64,000 nt of DNA, from the NCBI GenBank assembly GCA_902567095.1, contig CACFLG010000001.1, positions 61,994 to 125,993 on the forward strand, read 5' to 3'. The translations under genes and the position numbers were made by a program. Below, piece by piece: positions 44,396 through 52,704 of this stretch. The notes below the pieces were generated by a model that searched no databases, was not told the origin of the DNA, and worked only from the letters and a program-made list of their open reading frames with translations. Positions within the stretch are counted from its first letter, which is position 1; each line of letters starts with the position of its first letter. Origin of the DNA: an uncultured OM182 clade bacterium. GTDB taxonomy: Bacteria > Pseudomonadota > Gammaproteobacteria > Pseudomonadales > Azotimanducaceae.

Positions 44396-45805
44396 TTGTC
44401 CTGTATAAGAAAAGCATGCCTATTGAAGGCTTCTGCGTTAAGCGAGGATAAAGTAAAAAAGGATAATCCTTTGAATGATAATGTAAGGTTTGAATATACG
44501 CCCACAGATAAGGCCCCAGTGCCTGAGCTGGGCACGAATAGAATCCCCGTGGATCGTTACACTGATCCAAAATATATAAGCTTAGAAGACGAGAAGATCT
44601 GGTCAAAGACCTGGCTGCTTGCTGGCGTAGAAAGCGACTTACAAGAAACTGGGAGTTACTTTGTTTTTGAGAATCTCAGGGAGTCTTTTCTTATCACTAG
44701 AGCAGCGGATGGTGGCCTTCGAGCCTTTTATAATGTTTGTCAGCACAGAGGGAACCGTTTGAAAACAGCCGGTTGCGGGCATGCAACGCAACTTACCTGC
44801 GCTTTTCACAGATGGTCTTGGAATCTGGATGGTTCGCTCCGCTACGTGCCCGAAGCCGATGATTTTCCCCAGGGCACCCCAGCGTCTGAACTCGGTCTGG
44901 TGTCTGTCAAATGCGATACCTGGGGAGGTTTTGTTTGGATTTCAATGGATCCCGACATTGAGCCGCTAGAAGAATATCTCGGCGTGGTTCCAAAGCATTT
45001 AGCCCCCTATGAGTTTGAGGAAATGGTCTTAGTTTCTGATGAGACTATCGAATGGAACTGCAACTGGAAAACCTCAGTGGATATTTTCTCAGAGACTTAT
45101 CATGTGCGCGGGGTTCATCCGGAATCAGAATTTATTGCTGATGACGTTAACGTACAGATGGATGTTTATGGCCGGCACTCGCGTTTTATTGCGCCCATGT
45201 ATATTCCTAGTCCCAGAAAGATTGATGAGACTAAGTCTTTAAACGAGGTAATGAATGACTACCTAAAATCCGAGGGTTTTCCTGTTCAGGATTTTAAAGG
45301 TGATGTGACCACTTTAAGAAGTGCGGTTGCTTCCCATAAACGAAAAATGTCAGAGGAGACTGGCCTTGATTTCTCTCAACTAACCGACGATCAATTGACG
45401 GCCGATTACCATTACAACGTCTTTCCGAACATAACATTTAATCTCTTTGGCGAGCAAATGTGGATGTTCAGACATCGACCTCATCCAACGGATACCGATA
45501 AGATGTACTTTGATCGCATGATTTTCAATCGTGTTCCGAAAGGAGAGACGAAAGCTGATTCAAACGCTGGAGCGGTTGATCTTTTTGTTGAATTAGGAGA
45601 TCAAGTGCTAGAGGGTCGGCCGGAACATTCGTTTTATCGTCACGGGGACAGATCATCCGGTTTGCTTTTAGATCAAGATGCGTCATGCCTCCAGGGGGTG
45701 CAGGAGGGTCTTCACTCAAGAGGTATGAGAGGACTTTGGATATCTAATCATGAGATTAGAATAAGAAATTTTCATCATTGGTGGGAAAAATATATCGGTC
45801 GCTAA
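44396..45805 (+). CDS. Rieske aromatic-ring-hydroxylating oxygenase alpha subunit (second copy)
   Basis: Paralogue of the enzyme at 5194-6546. The Rieske site is CQHRGNRL...CAFHRWSW (about 120-145); the usual Gly after the second His is Arg here, which may alter the cluster's potential or stability. The catalytic iron site is SETYHVRGVHPE. The start is unclear: the track begins at a TTG immediately after the DUF2855 stop, and a later TTG with AAGGAT upstream is possible. No beta subunit or reductase is adjacent. A 2OG-type oxygenase gene follows after 15 bases. Confidence 0.88.
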   Translation: MSCIRKACLLKASALSEDKVKKDNPLNDNVRFEYTPTDKAPVPELGTNRIPVDRYTDPKYISLEDEKIWSKTWLLAGVESDLQETGSYFVFENLRESFLITRAADGGLRAFYNVCQHRGNRLKTAGCGHATQLTCAFHRWSWNLDGSLRYVPEADDFPQGTPASELGLVSVKCDTWGGFVWISMDPDIEPLEEYLGVVPKHLAPYEFEEMVLVSDETIEWNCNWKTSVDIFSETYHVRGVHPESEFIADDVNVQMDVYGRHSRFIAPMYIPSPRKIDETKSLNEVMNDYLKSEGFPVQDFKGDVTTLRSAVASHKRKMSEETGLDFSQLTDDQLTADYHYNVFPNITFNLFGEQMWMFRHRPHPTDTDKMYFDRMIFNRVPKGETKADSNAGAVDLFVELGDQVLEGRPEHSFYRHGDRSSGLLLDQDASCLQGVQEGLHSRGMRGLWISNHEIRIRNFHHWWEKYIGR

Positions 45806-45820
45806 GACTGGTTCAATTCT

Positions 45821-46546
45821 ATGATTCAATCTTTCGGAAGGCTTCTAAAAGCGGAATGGCGCCTTTATCTGCACAATAAGATGAATAAGCGTGGGGTCGT
45901 CGATCCCATTGCGCAAACGTTTCACGTTGTGCCCAACGTCTTTGCTGACTCTATGTTAAAGGAGCTGCTCGCAGAGCTAGGCCAGCTAAAAAGCTGTTGG
46001 GTTCGAGGTGATAATGAGTGGCGGCGAGGTTTTGCTATTGGGGGGCATGAATTAAAGGAGTTCATCAAAGGGGAGTGGTTAGATTATTTGAATTCAAGCG
46101 ATTTTAAGTCGAGAGTCCAGGAAGCGACGGGCATTCCGTCCCTCGAGTATGTATCAGTTAAGGATACTAATCGGATTAGTCTTTTACTTTATAAAGGAGT
46201 TGACGGTGGGGATGGTATCGACTGGCACGTGGACGGGAGCATTTATTTGGGAAAACGTTGGGCCGGTATTATTACACTGGTCGAGAAAACGGGCGAAGAT
46301 TCCGCGAAGTTAGAATTAGAGCAAAATGGTTCTGTGGCCACGTTTCCGAAGAAAGAATTGACGAACGCCTTAGTACTTTTTAGAGGTGATCATATTAGGC
46401 ATCGGGTTCGGCCGATGCTTGATGGTGAAGAACGAATCGTAATAAGCCTTCTTTTTTCTGACTGGCCTCGAATGACACTTAATCCATTTCTTAGGCTTTA
46501 TCAATCGAAAGTCAATAAAGCTTTTTACAATAATCCAAGGCTGTAG
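45821..46546 (+). CDS. 2-oxoglutarate/Fe(II) oxygenase-like protein (prolyl hydroxylase fold)
   Basis: 241 residues. An iron-binding pair is visible in GIDWHVDGSIY (His, Asp; about 143-149) and a distal His/Arg in DHIRHRVRPMLDGEERIVISLLF, the order expected for the double-stranded beta-helix of 2OG oxygenases. The DGEER loop resembles prolyl-4-hydroxylase-type proteins. It is the last gene of the DUF1330-DUF2855-Rieske run. Substrate unknown. Confidence 0.7.
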   Translation: MIQSFGRLLKAEWRLYLHNKMNKRGVVDPIAQTFHVVPNVFADSMLKELLAELGQLKSCWVRGDNEWRRGFAIGGHELKEFIKGEWLDYLNSSDFKSRVQEATGIPSLEYVSVKDTNRISLLLYKGVDGGDGIDWHVDGSIYLGKRWAGIITLVEKTGEDSAKLELEQNGSVATFPKKELTNALVLFRGDHIRHRVRPMLDGEERIVISLLFSDWPRMTLNPFLRLYQSKVNKAFYNNPRL

Positions 46547-46557
46547 TCGTCGGAAGG

Positions 46558-46574
46558 TATCAGCCCCGCTGATA
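46558..46574. other. Perfect hairpin between convergent genes
   Basis: TATCAGC-CCC-GCTGATA: a 7-bp stem and 3-base loop between the 2OG-oxygenase and ABC permease 3' ends. There is no T-run on either strand, so a terminator role is doubtful. Confidence 0.3.
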
Positions 46575-46626
46575 TGGGCGCCAGATCAAGGTAAGTCGAC
46601 CGAGACCGCAAAAAAACAATAGATCT

Positions 46627-47865
46627 CTATGTAACTGAGCGCGCTTGCTTGTATGCACCCAATGATGGAATTGAGGCAACTGCAACGGTTGCGATTACCA
46701 CAAAAGATAACAAGAGAACGCTATTCGTTGAGAAAATGTTTGCTTCGACGTAAAGACCAAAGTTGGCGGAAAGCTTCTCTTTTGTCGCACCAAGACATAG
46801 CAGTAAACACGCGGATCCAATTAGGATACTAAAGCCGCAGATGATAAGCGCCTCTAACTGAATCAAAACGAATAGAAAGCCCGGTGACGCTCCAATTGCT
46901 CTAAATAGCTTGATCTCTTGCTCCCGCTCTCTCATAGATGCTAAGAGCATCGCTGCAAGACCCAGCAATGCTGAGAACAATATCAGATAGGAGATGAGCT
47001 GAAGAACACCCTCTAAAATATTGATCATCTCCCAAAGCTCAGCTAACGCAACACCAGGGAGGATCGCCAGTAGCGGCTCTTGGGAGAATTCATTTATTTC
47101 TCTCTGTACCTCGAAGGTAGTCATCCTGGATTTTAGTCCTAGGATAAAAGCTGTAATACTTTTTATAGCGAGATCTTCTTTCACAAGCGAGTTCACTTCC
47201 GGCCCCGACTTTCGAGATCCAGGTTGCCAGTCTAAGTGAATAGCTTCAATGCCCTGAAGGCTTACATGGAGAGTTTGATCAACAGGCGTTCCGGTCGGGG
47301 CAAGGATCCCAGAGATTCGAAATGGTTTGTCATCATGCATGCTGAAGCTGGTTTTTCCAATCCCGTGAGCTAGCGTTATCTGATCACCAATTCCATAGCC
47401 AAGATTTTTTGCTACTTGAGAACCTAAAACCACATCGAAAAGATCATGGAAAGGTTCCCCGTTTGCAAATTTCAGATTTCTTTTTTTCCCATAACTGTAG
47501 TGCTCAAAATAGCTGAGGGTTGTTCCCATGACACGATATCCCTTGTGGCTGTCTCCCAATGAGATCGGAATTGCCCATTTAACTCTGTCATCTGCAGTAA
47601 TATCCGAATACGATTCCCAAGATACATTGTTAGTTGCCGAACCTATTCTAAAAACCGAATACAGGAGAAGGTTTGCCGAGCCAGTCCTGGCTCCGACAAT
47701 AAGGTCTGCACCTGAGACGGTGTTGTAAAAGCTTTCTTTGGCTTGGGTCCGAATATGCTCTACCCCCAATATTACAAAGATACTTACGGTCATTGCTAAA
47801 CACGTCAAGACAACTGATCCTCGACGACTAATGAGGCTTTTGAAAGCGAGCCCGAGGAAAACCAT
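46627..47865 (-). CDS. ABC transporter permease, FtsX/MacB type
   Basis: Membrane subunit of 412 residues: an N-terminal transmembrane helix, a large periplasmic MacB-type domain (about 50-270), then three C-terminal helices with the FtsX-domain sequence (AMLLASMREREQEIKLFRAIGASP). It overlaps the ATPase stop (TGATG), so the two are coupled. Proteins of this type pair with DUF3299 and ZrgA in zinc-regulated loci such as zrgABCDE of Vibrio cholerae, and the same neighbours are here. A role in zinc handling is inferred. Confidence 0.88.
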   Translation of the reverse strand: MVFLGLAFKSLISRRGSVVLTCLAMTVSIFVILGVEHIRTQAKESFYNTVSGADLIVGARTGSANLLLYSVFRIGSATNNVSWESYSDITADDRVKWAIPISLGDSHKGYRVMGTTLSYFEHYSYGKKRNLKFANGEPFHDLFDVVLGSQVAKNLGYGIGDQITLAHGIGKTSFSMHDDKPFRISGILAPTGTPVDQTLHVSLQGIEAIHLDWQPGSRKSGPEVNSLVKEDLAIKSITAFILGLKSRMTTFEVQREINEFSQEPLLAILPGVALAELWEMINILEGVLQLISYLILFSALLGLAAMLLASMREREQEIKLFRAIGASPGFLFVLIQLEALIICGFSILIGSACLLLCLGATKEKLSANFGLYVEANIFSTNSVLLLSFVVIATVAVASIPSLGAYKQARSVT

Positions 47866-48542
47866 CAGTTTGTTTTTCCCTGATTTATACCAGCCAATGC
47901 TTCGGCTCGATTAAAATGCGGGCGCAGAGATAGGTCGTGGCTGACAAAGAGCAGCGTCGTGTCTTGCTCATTAATGAGATCTAACAGCACTGACATAAAT
48001 TGATTCCTGTTTTCTTCATCGAGAGACGAGGTGGGTTCGTCCGCTATCAGGAGTCCCGGCTTCTTAATCAGAGATCTTGCTATAGCAACTCTTTGTTGCT
48101 GCCCTATGCTCAATTTTCTTATAGGCTTGGCGCAGTCTGATTTGCTGAGGTTCAGTTCACTGAGGAGATTTTCTATTTTTTGCTTAGATCCTTTGGGCTT
48201 GGCATCTTGGGAGAAATAAAGCGATAGATCTACATTCTCATAGGCGTTCAAAAAAGGGAAAAGGTTGAAGCTTTGAAAAACATAGCCTACGTTGTTCGCT
48301 CGAAATCGGTCTCGTTCGCGTTCGTTCATTTTATCTAAGCGCTCTCCCATTACCTCTAGCTTGCCTTCAGAAGACCGGAGGATGCCACTAATTAGGTTTA
48401 GAAGAGTTGACTTCCCTCCACCCGATGGCCCGTGCAAAAGCACTTTTTCTCCTTTAGCAATATTCCATCGGGGGATATCTAGTAAAGTTTCGTTGCCTTT
48501 TTTATCGTAGGCATAACGCAGGTTTTCGATGTTTACTGTCAT
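47865..48542 (-). CDS. ABC transporter ATP-binding protein, LolD/MacB type
   Basis: ATPase of the ABC system. Walker A GPSGGGKST, the signature LSIGQQQRVAIARSL, Walker B LLIADEPTSSLDEEN, and a switch His in FVSHDLS. The track start at 48611 adds 23 residues; the ATG at 48542 gives the normal beginning MTVNIENLRYAYDK, so I chose that. It partners with the permease at 46627. A possible Zur box lies in the gap to the divergent DUF3299 lipoprotein gene. Confidence 0.9.
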   Translation of the reverse strand: MTVNIENLRYAYDKKGNETLLDIPRWNIAKGEKVLLHGPSGGGKSTLLNLISGILRSSEGKLEVMGERLDKMNERERDRFRANNVGYVFQSFNLFPFLNAYENVDLSLYFSQDAKPKGSKQKIENLLSELNLSKSDCAKPIRKLSIGQQQRVAIARSLIKKPGLLIADEPTSSLDEENRNQFMSVLLDLINEQDTTLLFVSHDLSLRPHFNRAEALAGINQGKTN

Positions 48543-48578
48543 TTTTTTAAAGATCAGCCTTAAAAGACTAGTGACTTT

Positions 48579-48594
48579 AATATGATATACTGTT
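48579..48594. promoter_or_regulatory. Possible Zur box, ABC / DUF3299 divergent region
   Basis: The minus strand reads CAGTATATCATATTA, sharing the 9-mer TATATCATA with the site before zur (50240). It lies between the ABC ATPase and DUF3299 genes, both expected zinc-regulon members. It is a weaker match than the other two sites. Confidence 0.4.
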
Positions 48595-48632
48595 TTGAAG
48601 GAGTAGCTCAATTTTCAATTCGGCGAAAGAAG

Positions 48633-49307
48633 TTGAACACCAAAATCGATCTAAAAGCTTTAACGTTAGCGACGGGAATTTTTTTATCGGCCTGCGGGGC
48701 AGAAAAGGGCAATGAAGTCGCTTCCGTAAAACCCCACGAGGGGTTTGTTCCTGGAATTTCAGTCGAGAAACCTGAAACTAGCGGCTCGAGTGAAGTCTTC
48801 GATAATGAGGAGACGGAACTTGGGTACTCATCTATTGGTTGGGATGATCTTATTCCAAAAGAGGAATTGGAAATTCTCTTGAACCCGCCTGAATACTTAA
48901 ATGATATTGTCGAAGGTTCTGATCAAGATGTGCTTGGCAAATCTAGCGGCGGTGCTGGAACACTGGCCGCTGATGACATGTATCAGCAAGCGCTTAACTC
49001 AGTAAATGTCAGAAAAGAAATTGACGGTCAAGCCGTCCGAGTTCCAGGATTTGTTGTGCCGCTCGAATTCGATGACAATCAAGTCATCACACAATTTTTT
49101 TTGGTTCCATACTTCGGCGCCTGTATTCACATGCCGCCACCTCCACCTAATCAGATTATTTTAGTGAATTACTCGACAGGGCTTGAGATGGATGCTCTTT
49201 ACGATCCTATCTGGGTTTCCGGGATGCTTAAAGTTTCTATGACTGAAAATAATTTAGGAAGGTCTGCGTATTCAATGGATATGCACATCTTTGAGCCCTA
49301 CATTTAG
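48633..49307 (+). CDS. DUF3299 lipoprotein
   Basis: Periplasmic lipoprotein with a lipobox (FLSACGA) and a C-terminal DUF3299 domain (VRVPGFVVPLEFDDNQVITQFFLVPYFGACIHMPPPPPNQI). The conserved Cys and His in the last segment could bind metal. The track start at ATG 48582 would lie on the putative operator; the TTG at 48633 gives a 21-residue lipoprotein signal (MNTKIDLKALTLATGIF...), which I prefer, though its ribosome site is weak. The context (ABC transporter, ZrgA, Zur) points to zinc. Confidence 0.8.
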   Translation: MNTKIDLKALTLATGIFLSACGAEKGNEVASVKPHEGFVPGISVEKPETSGSSEVFDNEETELGYSSIGWDDLIPKEELEILLNPPEYLNDIVEGSDQDVLGKSSGGAGTLAADDMYQQALNSVNVRKEIDGQAVRVPGFVVPLEFDDNQVITQFFLVPYFGACIHMPPPPPNQIILVNYSTGLEMDALYDPIWVSGMLKVSMTENNLGRSAYSMDMHIFEPYI

Positions 49308-49401
49308 TTCATATTGCATCAATGGATCTAATTTGGCTTCCTAGCTTTTTTTGTAAGACTTTTCCCGCCAAATTTTTTCAAACTGCGCTGAGCTTATATG
49401 T

Positions 49402-50106
49402 CTAATTCAGATCTAGGCGTCTGTTTGACGCGGTAAGCTGCATAGCACCTTGCCCTGTTTCACCAACCCAAAGCGCTTTAACTTTTTCTAATCCTGAGAA
49501 CAAACGGAAAAAATTTATTTCAATGTAGCTTAAATCGCTATTGTTTTCACAAGAGAAGCTATAACGAGCAATGATATCTGCGTGGCTCGTTTCGGTTTCG
49601 TGTTCGTGAGCATGCTCATCCTCATGTTGATGCTCCGCTTCATGGTCATGCTCCGCTTCATGGTCATGCTCCGCTTCATGGTCATGCTCCGCTTCATGGT
49701 CATGTTCCGCTTCATGGTCATGCTCGTCTTCCTCATTGCTGACAGACGAGACATCAATTTGGGTTGCTTCTGGGGAACAAGCGCTCCCTCCAAAAGCTAT
49801 TAGCCGAGTGGGTGATTCCAGCAATGCTATGGCGTTTTTCACTACCTTTTTTTCTTGGAGGCTCGATGCCTTATGCTCGAACCCAACGAGATTGAAAGCG
49901 GGCGATTCGAATTCAATTTCTACTCGGTTGGCTTCAAGCAATATCTTCAACTCTGCTAGGCCATGCTGATGTGATTCCAACGTGCGATAGTCTTTAGTGG
50001 TAGACGTTTCAGCTACTAGCTTCGGGGAGAGTGCAAGAGCTAGGAATAGGCCCACACACGAAAAAAAACGTCTGCTTTCAATCCGAAACCGGGGATACGC
50101 GCACAT
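49402..50106 (-). CDS. zrgA: ZrgA family (DUF2796) zinc-binding periplasmic protein, His-rich
   Basis: Periplasmic zinc-binding protein of the ZrgA/DUF2796 family. Signal peptide FFSCVGLFLALALSPKLVAET; then HQHGLAELKILLEANRVEIEFESPAFNLVGFEH, the family's core. A metal-binding stretch (about 135-185) holds EHDHEA five times plus further His/Asp/Glu. The track start (50208) is upstream of a better ATG at 50106 with GAGAGAG before it. It is divergent from zur with a Zur box between. It likely captures zinc for the neighbouring ABC system. Confidence 0.88.
   Translation of the reverse strand: MCAYPRFRIESRRFFSCVGLFLALALSPKLVAETSTTKDYRTLESHQHGLAELKILLEANRVEIEFESPAFNLVGFEHKASSLQEKKVVKNAIALLESPTRLIAFGGSACSPEATQIDVSSVSNEEDEHDHEAEHDHEAEHDHEAEHDHEAEHDHEAEHQHEDEHAHEHETETSHADIIARYSFSCENNSDLSYIEINFFRLFSGLEKVKALWVGETGQGAMQLTASNRRLDLN
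49631..49720 (-). repeat. Five tandem 18-bp repeats encoding EHDHEA
   Basis: TGCTCCGCTTCATGGTCA is repeated five times without gaps; four copies are identical and the last has one change (TGTTCC). It lies in frame within zrgA, so copy-number change by slippage would alter the number of His residues without breaking the reading frame. Confidence 0.9.
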
Positions 50107-50239
50107 TTTTTGCTCTCTCTTTTGCCGCGTTGCTCCTATCGTGAAGAGGTTCCAAACAGGCGCTAATTTAGCGGCGAGTAGAAAAAAGAAACATTGATTC
50201 AAGTGCATGTTATGAGCTAATCTCTCGGTTGTTAAGACT

Positions 50240-50262
50240 GAGATGTTATATCATAAAAGAGA
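50240..50262. promoter_or_regulatory. Zur box upstream of zur / zrgA
   Basis: GAGATGTTATATCATAAAAGA matches the left half of the gammaproteobacterial Zur consensus (GAAATGTTATAATATAACATTTC) almost fully and part of the right half. It lies between the divergent zrgA and zur genes, 10 bases before the zur start. Confidence 0.6.
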
Positions 50263-50271
50263 AAACGGTTC

Positions 50272-50739
50272 ATGAATAGACGTTCGCCCCCTGACATCGC
50301 AAGTTCTCTCAGTCACGCTGAAAGCCTTTGCGCAGATCGCGGGGTGAAGTTCACCGAAAAACGAAAGCAGGTTCTGACAGGGCTTTTGGAAAGCAAGAAA
50401 GCACTATCCGCGTACGAGTTGACTGATTATGTTCGAGACAAGTTTAATTCCCAGCTTCCTGCTATGTCGGTTTATAGAATCCTTGATTTTCTAGAAGAAG
50501 TGGACCTCGTCCATCGTCTTGACTCGGCCCAAAAGTACGTGGCCTGCTCTCACATTGCCTGCAATCATGAGCACGAGTTATCGCAGTTCCTTATTTGCAG
50601 AAGCTGTTATTTAGTTGAAGAAATAAGTTTAGGGAAGAGTCTCATGAGTGCTTTGAAGCGGAGTGCAGAAAAAGCGGGATTTAGATTGACTAATCAGGAA
50701 TTAGAGTTCGATTCATTATGCGGGAATTGCAGTGAGTAG
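50272..50739 (+). CDS. zur: Zinc uptake regulator Zur (Fur family)
   Basis: Zn(II)-sensing repressor of 155 residues. Winged helix in the first half (VKFTEKRKQVLTGLLESKK; LPAMSVYRILDFLEE, the Zur-typical recognition part). C-terminal metal sites: HIACNHEHE, CRSC and CGNC, two CxxC pairs for the structural zinc. It is followed by a MerC-like gene and a COG0523 GTPase with overlapping ends, so the operon is probably autoregulated through the box in front. Confidence 0.9.
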   Translation: MNRRSPPDIASSLSHAESLCADRGVKFTEKRKQVLTGLLESKKALSAYELTDYVRDKFNSQLPAMSVYRILDFLEEVDLVHRLDSAQKYVACSHIACNHEHELSQFLICRSCYLVEEISLGKSLMSALKRSAEKAGFRLTNQELEFDSLCGNCSE

Positions 50740-51166
50740 CCAGTCAGAGGAAGCGAAGTTAGAGAAAAATACTGGGTTTCTAGACAGCGCTGCTATTGGT
50801 TTGTCTGCACTCTGCGCGATTCATTGCTTGGCACTCCCAATTGCGTTAACAATGCTGCCCGTCATTGCAACGATGCCTCTAGGAGACGAGAGTTTTCACA
50901 AAGCACTTCTCTTCTTGGTAATTCCTTTAAGTAGCGTTGGTCTAACGCTCGGTTGCAGGCGGCATCGGCAGTGGTTAGTAATGTTTTGGGGAGTTAGCGG
51001 TCTCCTTGTAATGACATTTGCAGCTCTTTTCGGACACGATTTGTTTGGCGAAGCCTTAGAGAAAGTTGCTACTTTGTTTGGTGCTTGTCTTGTCGCTGGC
51101 AGTCATACAGTAAACTTCAAACGCTGCCGCATTTCTGAATGCGAGCAACCCAGAGACTGTGGCTGA
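50732..51166 (+). CDS. MerC-domain membrane protein
   Basis: 144 residues, four hydrophobic helices, starting with GLSALCAIHCLALPIALTML, which carries the MerC-like Cys-x2-His-Cys pattern. MerC proteins move heavy metals; members in zinc regulons are thought to handle zinc, but this is not proven. It starts at GTG overlapping the end of zur by eight bases and overlaps the GTPase gene by eight bases, so all three are coupled. Confidence 0.78.
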   Translation: MSSQSEEAKLEKNTGFLDSAAIGLSALCAIHCLALPIALTMLPVIATMPLGDESFHKALLFLVIPLSSVGLTLGCRRHRQWLVMFWGVSGLLVMTFAALFGHDLFGEALEKVATLFGACLVAGSHTVNFKRCRISECEQPRDCG

Positions 51167-52178
51167 GGCGTCAGCCTTGAGCGTAAAAACTAATATTATT
51201 ACTGGTTTCCTCGGCGCAGGTAAGTCGACAAATATTTTGAACGTATTGAGCCAAAAGCCAGAAAAAGAGCGCTGGGCATTGCTTGTGAATGAGTTCGGTG
51301 AGGTAGGCATAGATGGAGCAATGTTATCTCAGTCAGGAAGCCCCGATATATTTGTAAGAGAAGTTCCAGGAGGGTGCATGTGTTGCTCATCAGGGATTCC
51401 TCTGCACATGGCTCTAAATATGCTCCTGGCCAGGGCTAAACCCGATCGACTTATCATCGAGCCATCTGGTCTAGGTCATCCAAGAGAATTAATTGAAGCC
51501 CTTACAGACCAACATTACAGCTCTTTATTGAGTTTGGGAGCGACTATAACACTGATTGATGCCCGAAAAATATCCGACTCAAGCTACACTAAAAATCCGA
51601 TATTCAAGCAACAGGTTGAAGTTGCTGATGTCGTTTTTGCGAGCAAATCGGATTTGTATGAGGGAAACGAAATCGACCAACTAAAGAAATATCTCGACTC
51701 TCTTCGTTTAGTGAGACCTCCAAGAATTTTAGGAGCCCCGTCGAGCAGATTAAGTTTAGAGTGGTTAGAAGAAATCTCTCGTTATAACCCGACAGACAAC
51801 CCGGTAACCCATGAATTCGATTCGTTCAGCGAAAAGGGGGTTGAACATGCGGAAGAGGAGACAAAAACATTTCCCGCGGAGGGTTTTTTGCGTTTTAAGA
51901 ATCTCGGTAAGGAGTTTGAGTCATATGGATGGATCTTTAGGTCTTCTTTTGTGTTTGATGACCGGCTAATCGCGAGTTTGTTTGGGTCGGCAAGTGCAGA
52001 GCGAATAAAAGCTACTCTTCGCACCAATAACGGCTCTCAAGCTTATAATTTTTCGGGAGATGGGGTAGACCGGCTGAGTCTTAAGAATATAAAGGATAGT
52101 CGAATTGAAGTAATAGCCAAGTCGGGTTTTCCTGATCAGACGTTTGAGGAGGGCTTGCTTCACGCGATCTGCGTTTGA
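51159..52178 (+). CDS. COG0523/CobW-like zinc metallochaperone GTPase
   Basis: G3E GTPase of 339 residues, thought to deliver zinc to client proteins under zinc limitation. Walker A GFLGAGKST, the metal-binding GGCMCC (CxCC, about 72-77), EPSGLGHP as switch region, and a specificity loop near SKSD. The C-terminal part is variable. It starts at GTG overlapping the MerC-like gene. A second, different COG0523 member is at 54606-55826. Confidence 0.9.
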   Translation: MAEASALSVKTNIITGFLGAGKSTNILNVLSQKPEKERWALLVNEFGEVGIDGAMLSQSGSPDIFVREVPGGCMCCSSGIPLHMALNMLLARAKPDRLIIEPSGLGHPRELIEALTDQHYSSLLSLGATITLIDARKISDSSYTKNPIFKQQVEVADVVFASKSDLYEGNEIDQLKKYLDSLRLVRPPRILGAPSSRLSLEWLEEISRYNPTDNPVTHEFDSFSEKGVEHAEEETKTFPAEGFLRFKNLGKEFESYGWIFRSSFVFDDRLIASLFGSASAERIKATLRTNNGSQAYNFSGDGVDRLSLKNIKDSRIEVIAKSGFPDQTFEEGLLHAICV

Positions 52179-52217
52179 TAGGAACCAGTCGATAAATAAT
52201 AGAAAGTAGCTTCGTTT

Positions 52218-52391
52218 ATGGAAGACACAAAAAAGAGTTATGAAATTCAGGAGACAGAAACCTCCTGCTGCAGCGATTCGGATTGCTGTGCTCCTGTATT
52301 GCCTTTCAAACGCCGCTCGAAAAAAATTGGCAGAAACGACCCTTGTCCTTGCGACAGTGGGCGAAAATTTAAGATGTGCTGCGGCACCTAG
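52218..52391 (+). CDS. SEC-C motif mini-protein (57 aa)
   Basis: Too short for the ORF track. The frame reads [18 protein letters not shown]..., then CCAP, and ends [20 protein letters not shown], a full SEC-C zinc-binding motif (CxCx8CC) as found at the C-terminus of SecA. An additional CCxxxxCC cluster precedes it. It starts 40 bases after the GTPase and is probably part of the zur operon. Perhaps a zinc carrier or store, or a chaperone interacting with SecB or ribosomes; the role is unknown. Confidence 0.75.
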   Translation: MEDTKKSYEIQETETSCCSDSDCCAPVLPFKRRSKKIGRNDPCPCDSGRKFKMCCGT

Positions 52392-52704
52392 AAAAAGCAA
52401 CTTTCAGAAACCTATCTGGTTCTAAGTGATTGCTTGCCCTCATTCGCTTTTGCGACGAGCTTCTTACAAACTATCGGCCACTGCTTTCGTTTAAATACAA
52501 ACGAATCTTGGGGAATAAGGCGAGTTTTTTTCTTTAAAAAGGTGAGCGTCTCTGTGTCAAAACCTACAAGGCAGGGCTCTTGGTTTTGGATAACTCAAAG
52601 AAGCGTAACCCGGTTGTCACTGGGTTACGACTGATTATGGCTCTTTAAGTTTCGACTGAAATGTTCTTTATCAGTCAAACTTCATCTAAAAAATTTCTCT
52701 CTAT
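52392..52704. other. Intergenic region with one hairpin
   Basis: No convincing gene in 313 bases. GTAACCCGGT-tgtc-ACTGGGTTAC (52606-52629) is a 10-bp stem with one mismatch and a 4-base loop, without a T-run. It may be a factor-binding site or weak terminator between convergent transcripts. Confidence 0.3.

Noticed and set aside
46558-46574. Hairpin as a terminator
   Set aside because: Stem is perfect but no T-run follows on either strand; kept only as a hairpin.
49631-49720. Direct repeats that could be mistaken for a CRISPR array
   Set aside because: The 18-bp units are contiguous without spacers and lie in frame within zrgA.
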